Positions 22,101 through 23,872 of a DNA stretch of 23,872 nucleotides are shown in pieces; position 1 is the stretch's first letter, and each line of letters opens with the position of its first letter. A model generated the notes under the pieces. It ran no database searches, had not been told where the DNA came from, and saw only the letters and a list, made by a program, of their open reading frames with translations. The position numbers and the translations under genes are program-made. The DNA is from Spongospora subterranea (lineage: Eukaryota; Endomyxa; Phytomyxea; Plasmodiophorida; Plasmodiophoridae), in assembly GCA_900404475.1 (NCBI GenBank), contig OUQQ01000290.1, positions 1-23,872 of the forward strand, written 5' to 3'.

Positions 22101-22274
22101 TCTCTAGATATTAACAGGGGGTCCCTCTCACTGGGATAGTGATACAATGGTCAGATAACGATTGGTCACATTAAAAATCTGAGTCTGTTTTTACCTATTG
22201 GGGGGTGAACCAGATACCAGGAAAATAACGGACACAACTGCAATAGAGAAGAGCGAACCCATAGAACACATCAT
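17995..22274 (-). CDS. Gene A: secreted 30-residue-repeat protein, about 26 exons
   Basis: I do not recognise this family. The start ATG at 22274 opens exon 1 (22274-22195), a signal peptide with core LFSIAVVSVIFLVSG. Splicing gives exons 22130-21963, 21905-21873, 21756-21661, the repeat array 21600-19816, then 19759-19463, 19416-19330, 19244-19206, 19147-19004, 18952-18809, 18741-18697, 18639-18334, 18201-18094 and 18037-17995 (TGA). The modelled product is about 890 residues. All 25 introns are GT...AG and phase 2, so every internal exon is symmetric. The C-terminal part holds a duplicated block: 144-nt exons at 19147 (PFFNYLDLHLAKI) and 18952, with 39- and 45-nt linker exons ending in SDW, and a related LLTLFFDYLDLR exon at 18639. 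A TAA at 19814-19812 falls inside a 56-nt intron. Less certain: the 116-nt intron 21872-21757, the donor at 20223, and the 132-nt intron 18333-18202. An alternative is two adjacent genes split near 19812. Confidence 0.75.
19816..21756 (-). repeat. Array of tandem 90-nt exons encoding SGADxEAL repeats
   Basis: Exons, 5' to 3': 21756-21661 (96 nt), 21600-21511, 21453-21364, 21305-21216, 21157-21068, 21012-20923, 20866-20777, 20720-20631, 20573-20484 (eight of exactly 90 nt), 20430-20338 (93), 20286-20224 (63, donor uncertain), 20140-20069 (72), 20011-19931 (81), 19872-19816 (57). Each is one module. The best conserved carry LVESGADTEALQDLFSVL (21453), FLESGADGEALEGLCSL (21305) and LVESGADAEALAELLSFL (20866); weaker ones keep the helical pattern, for example KSGSDFDALKSLFSHL (21012). 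Intervening introns are 51-60 nt except the 83-nt one at 20223-20141. Typical borders are (T)T|GTACG at the donor and ATAG at the acceptor; ACTAAC, a branch-point match, is visible in the intron 21215-21158. The modules look like paired amphipathic helices. Confidence 0.88.
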
Positions 22275-22740
22275 TATGGAAATGGCGTGGATGTAGCGTT
22301 TATGAATTGCGCAAGTTGTTTTCCAACCAGTGTGAATATTACGATACAGTGGAAAAACTCAAAACACGCTGGCCCAGCGGTTTTGGTTGCATGAATTGGG
22401 TTTGTCCGTGTGAGCATCTCTACCGCACACGTCAAACTCCACGAACGGGTCCAAAAATAGCCTCCGGTAAAACTGTTATGGCCCCGTCAAACGTTTCTCC
22501 GCAGCGCGGTTAATGTGAACCGACAAACGGATTTTTCAAGCTGGCAATGATGGAAACGATGACAACGCTCGTAAGCTAATCTGGCAAGACGAAATGGAGA
22601 ATGATACAGTTGCCCAGTTTGTAGGGATCCTGGGTCAGCATATGGCTTCTTCGGTTACGCTGATCCAACGCAATCACAGGATTGACTCTGAATCCAACAA
22701 TAGTCAATCGTGGAGGATCACATATTGGACGCTCACCAAA
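22275..22740. other. Upstream of gene A, no gene recognised
   Basis: The region between the gene A start and the Harbinger fragment would hold the gene A promoter. The plus frame 22307-22513 has no motif. Nothing regulatory could be identified with confidence. Confidence 0.35.
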
Positions 22741-22831
22741 CTTGGCCCCGAAATTTTGCTTCTGGTCATGAAAGGAATTACAGAGACTAATTTCGCGCAA
22801 TCCCGTTTACCCTGCCCACGTCTTCCGAAGA

Positions 22832-23140
22832 CCGTTTCGAATGAGGCGAGAAATGTTTAAAGTAATATATGATGGTTTAGTCGAGAGAGGCGACTCTTTT
22901 TTTGAAGAAAGATGATGCTCTTGAAAGTTTGGGATTGTCATTACAGCAAAAAGTTACGGAAGCTTGCGTATCTCTGCGTTTGGGGTAGAAAATATTACCT
23001 TCGCTGAATGTTCTTCTGCAGTCTGACCGGCATTGTGATAGTTTGAGGTTGATCCCATGACCCGAATCACTAAAACCCATTAATCATTGGACACCTGGGA
23101 AAATACCTGTACGGAGCACCACAATGCCTTCAACCCAAGT
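22832..23140 (+). pseudogene. PIF/Harbinger transposase N-terminal fragment
   Basis: The frame from 22832 reads PFRMRREMFKVIYDGLVERG then DSFFEER. After a TGA and a frame change it continues DDALESLGLSLQQKVTEAC and VSLRLG, then in a third frame VENITFAEC, and near 23100 KYLYGAP. This is the order seen ahead of the DDE nuclease in PIF/Harbinger (HARBI1-like) transposases: F-R-M-x-R-x-x-F, G-L-S-x-x-Q-K, the A-Y-G-V-like turn, and Y-L-R-x-P. The catalytic DDE domain does not follow, so the copy is 3'-truncated and broken by at least two frameshifts. Recognition is by family pattern only. Confidence 0.6.
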
Positions 23141-23475
23141 CGCATCATTACAAATCAGATTTCTATTTTTAAGAGGTTCGTTCCCCCCATGCTCAGCACC
23201 TGCGCTCGACTTTCGCATTAGCTGGCCAAACTTTGGGTATTCCCCAAATCCCTACTCACGGGGTTTTCGAACTCAAGACTCACACTGTCACCATTAATAA
23301 CGAATTTGTTCAAGGAGGTGGCTCCAAACGGAACGTCGACTGGGATGATCACCGAAACGCGAGAGGAGTTCTCTGACAATTGCGAAAAACGAGCCCGGCG
23401 ACGCTTACCTGGTCGAAATAGGCGAATCATCTACAAGGGGGGAACACCAATCAATGGACATGATGATTGATCGTG
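23140..23475. other. Probable protease/linker part of a plus-strand Ty3 element
   Basis: Plus-strand frames around 23215-23350 read FALAGQTLGIPQIPTHG and FELKTHTVTINNEF. Their position directly before an RT N-terminus suggests the protease-RT linker, but no retropepsin D-[ST]-G motif is visible. Confidence 0.35.
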
Positions 23476-23479
23476 CAAT

Positions 23480-23760
23480 AGCCAAAGGACTGACGAACGA
23501 ATTCAAAGACCGTCTACGTGAGATCGTGTATAGACACGAACACGTGTGGAGAACCAAACTGGGCAATGACCCGCCGGCAAAGGTTTCAGCTATGAAAATC
23601 CATTTCAAAGCAGACTATCCCCATTACCGTGCTCTCGCCGCCCATATTCACCAGTTCTTCAAGATTTCATGCACAAGCACACCGCCGATCTGGAGCAGAA
23701 CGGGTTCATGTACCGCAATCCACAACGCCCGTTCTGGGTCCGCTTGCCTGGTATGGTATG
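23480..23760 (+). pseudogene. Ty3/gypsy reverse transcriptase N-terminus
   Basis: The frame reads LREIVYRHEHVWRTKLGNDP, then PAKVSAMKIHFKADYPHYRA. After one frameshift near 23640 it continues YSPVLQDFMHKHTADLEQNG and FMYRNPQRPFWVRLPG. These are the canonical entry motifs of Ty3/gypsy RT: L-G-x-D-P-P-A, Y-S-P, L-x-x-x-G-x-x-Y-R-N-P and W. It belongs to the same broad lineage as the minus-strand element at 891-3500 but is better preserved and lies on the opposite strand. The frame runs into a pentanucleotide repeat at 23750 and does not recover, so no palm domain is seen in the window. Confidence 0.85.
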
Positions 23761-23780
23761 GTATGTTATGGTATGGTATA
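23750..23780. repeat. GGTAT pentanucleotide microsatellite
   Basis: Six GTATG-type units in a row, one with a G-to-T change, begin exactly where the RT coding frame loses its family pattern. Slippage or insertion here has disrupted the element. Confidence 0.9.
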
Positions 23781-23872
23781 CAAAGGATCGCGGGTTCTTA
23801 TGGGTTGAGTAAGCTTGTGTACTACCAGGCTTTCCCTACTTCCGCCTGGCCGCTACAAGTAGCTTGGGTATC

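Overview
The window is eukaryotic. No long uninterrupted prokaryote-style ORFs or operons are visible. Coding potential comes as short blocks bounded by canonical GT...AG introns, mostly 46-67 nt, and lies among decayed transposable elements: Ty3/gypsy (two or more lineages, one with a chromodomain), a non-LTR endonuclease fragment and a PIF/Harbinger fragment. Short introns plus chromovirus-type and oomycete-like Ty3 elements fit a compact-intron eukaryote (fungus or chytrid, oomycete, or alveolate-type protist). I cannot name the species.

Layout. 1-3500: Ty3/gypsy wreckage. A plus-strand integrase tail with chromodomain (408-755) faces a minus-strand element (891-3500) that keeps gag-like, protease, RNase H and integrase pieces but has lost the reverse-transcriptase core. 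4870-7860: plus-strand Ty3 fragments (integrase, doubtful RT, gag with zinc knuckle, protease) that end in a near-perfect 65-bp inverted repeat (7810-8005). 8006-10700: unassigned. 10701-13371: a minus-strand multi-exon gene (gene B) with a signal peptide. 13372-16100: non-coding or repeat DNA with a MITE-like inverted repeat and a LINE endonuclease remnant. 16100-22274: a minus-strand gene of about 26 exons (gene A) with a signal peptide, plus a decayed tandem copy of its 3' part (16411-17510). 22275-23872: a plus-strand PIF/Harbinger fragment and a Ty3 RT N-terminus cut by a pentanucleotide repeat.

The main discovery is the architecture of genes A and B, reconstructed by hand from splice sites. 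In gene A all 25 modelled introns are phase 2, and eight consecutive exons (21600 down to 20484) are exactly 90 nt long, each encoding one 30-residue helical repeat built around S-G-A-D-x-E-A-L. Introns between them are 55-58 nt and share sequence, so the duplicated unit is exon plus intron, about 147 bp. In gene B every resolved intron is phase 1, and an ordered set of exon types recurs. Both genes open with a signal peptide, so both products are predicted to be secreted modular repeat proteins in which exons can be gained, lost or skipped without breaking the frame. I recognise neither family; function is unknown.
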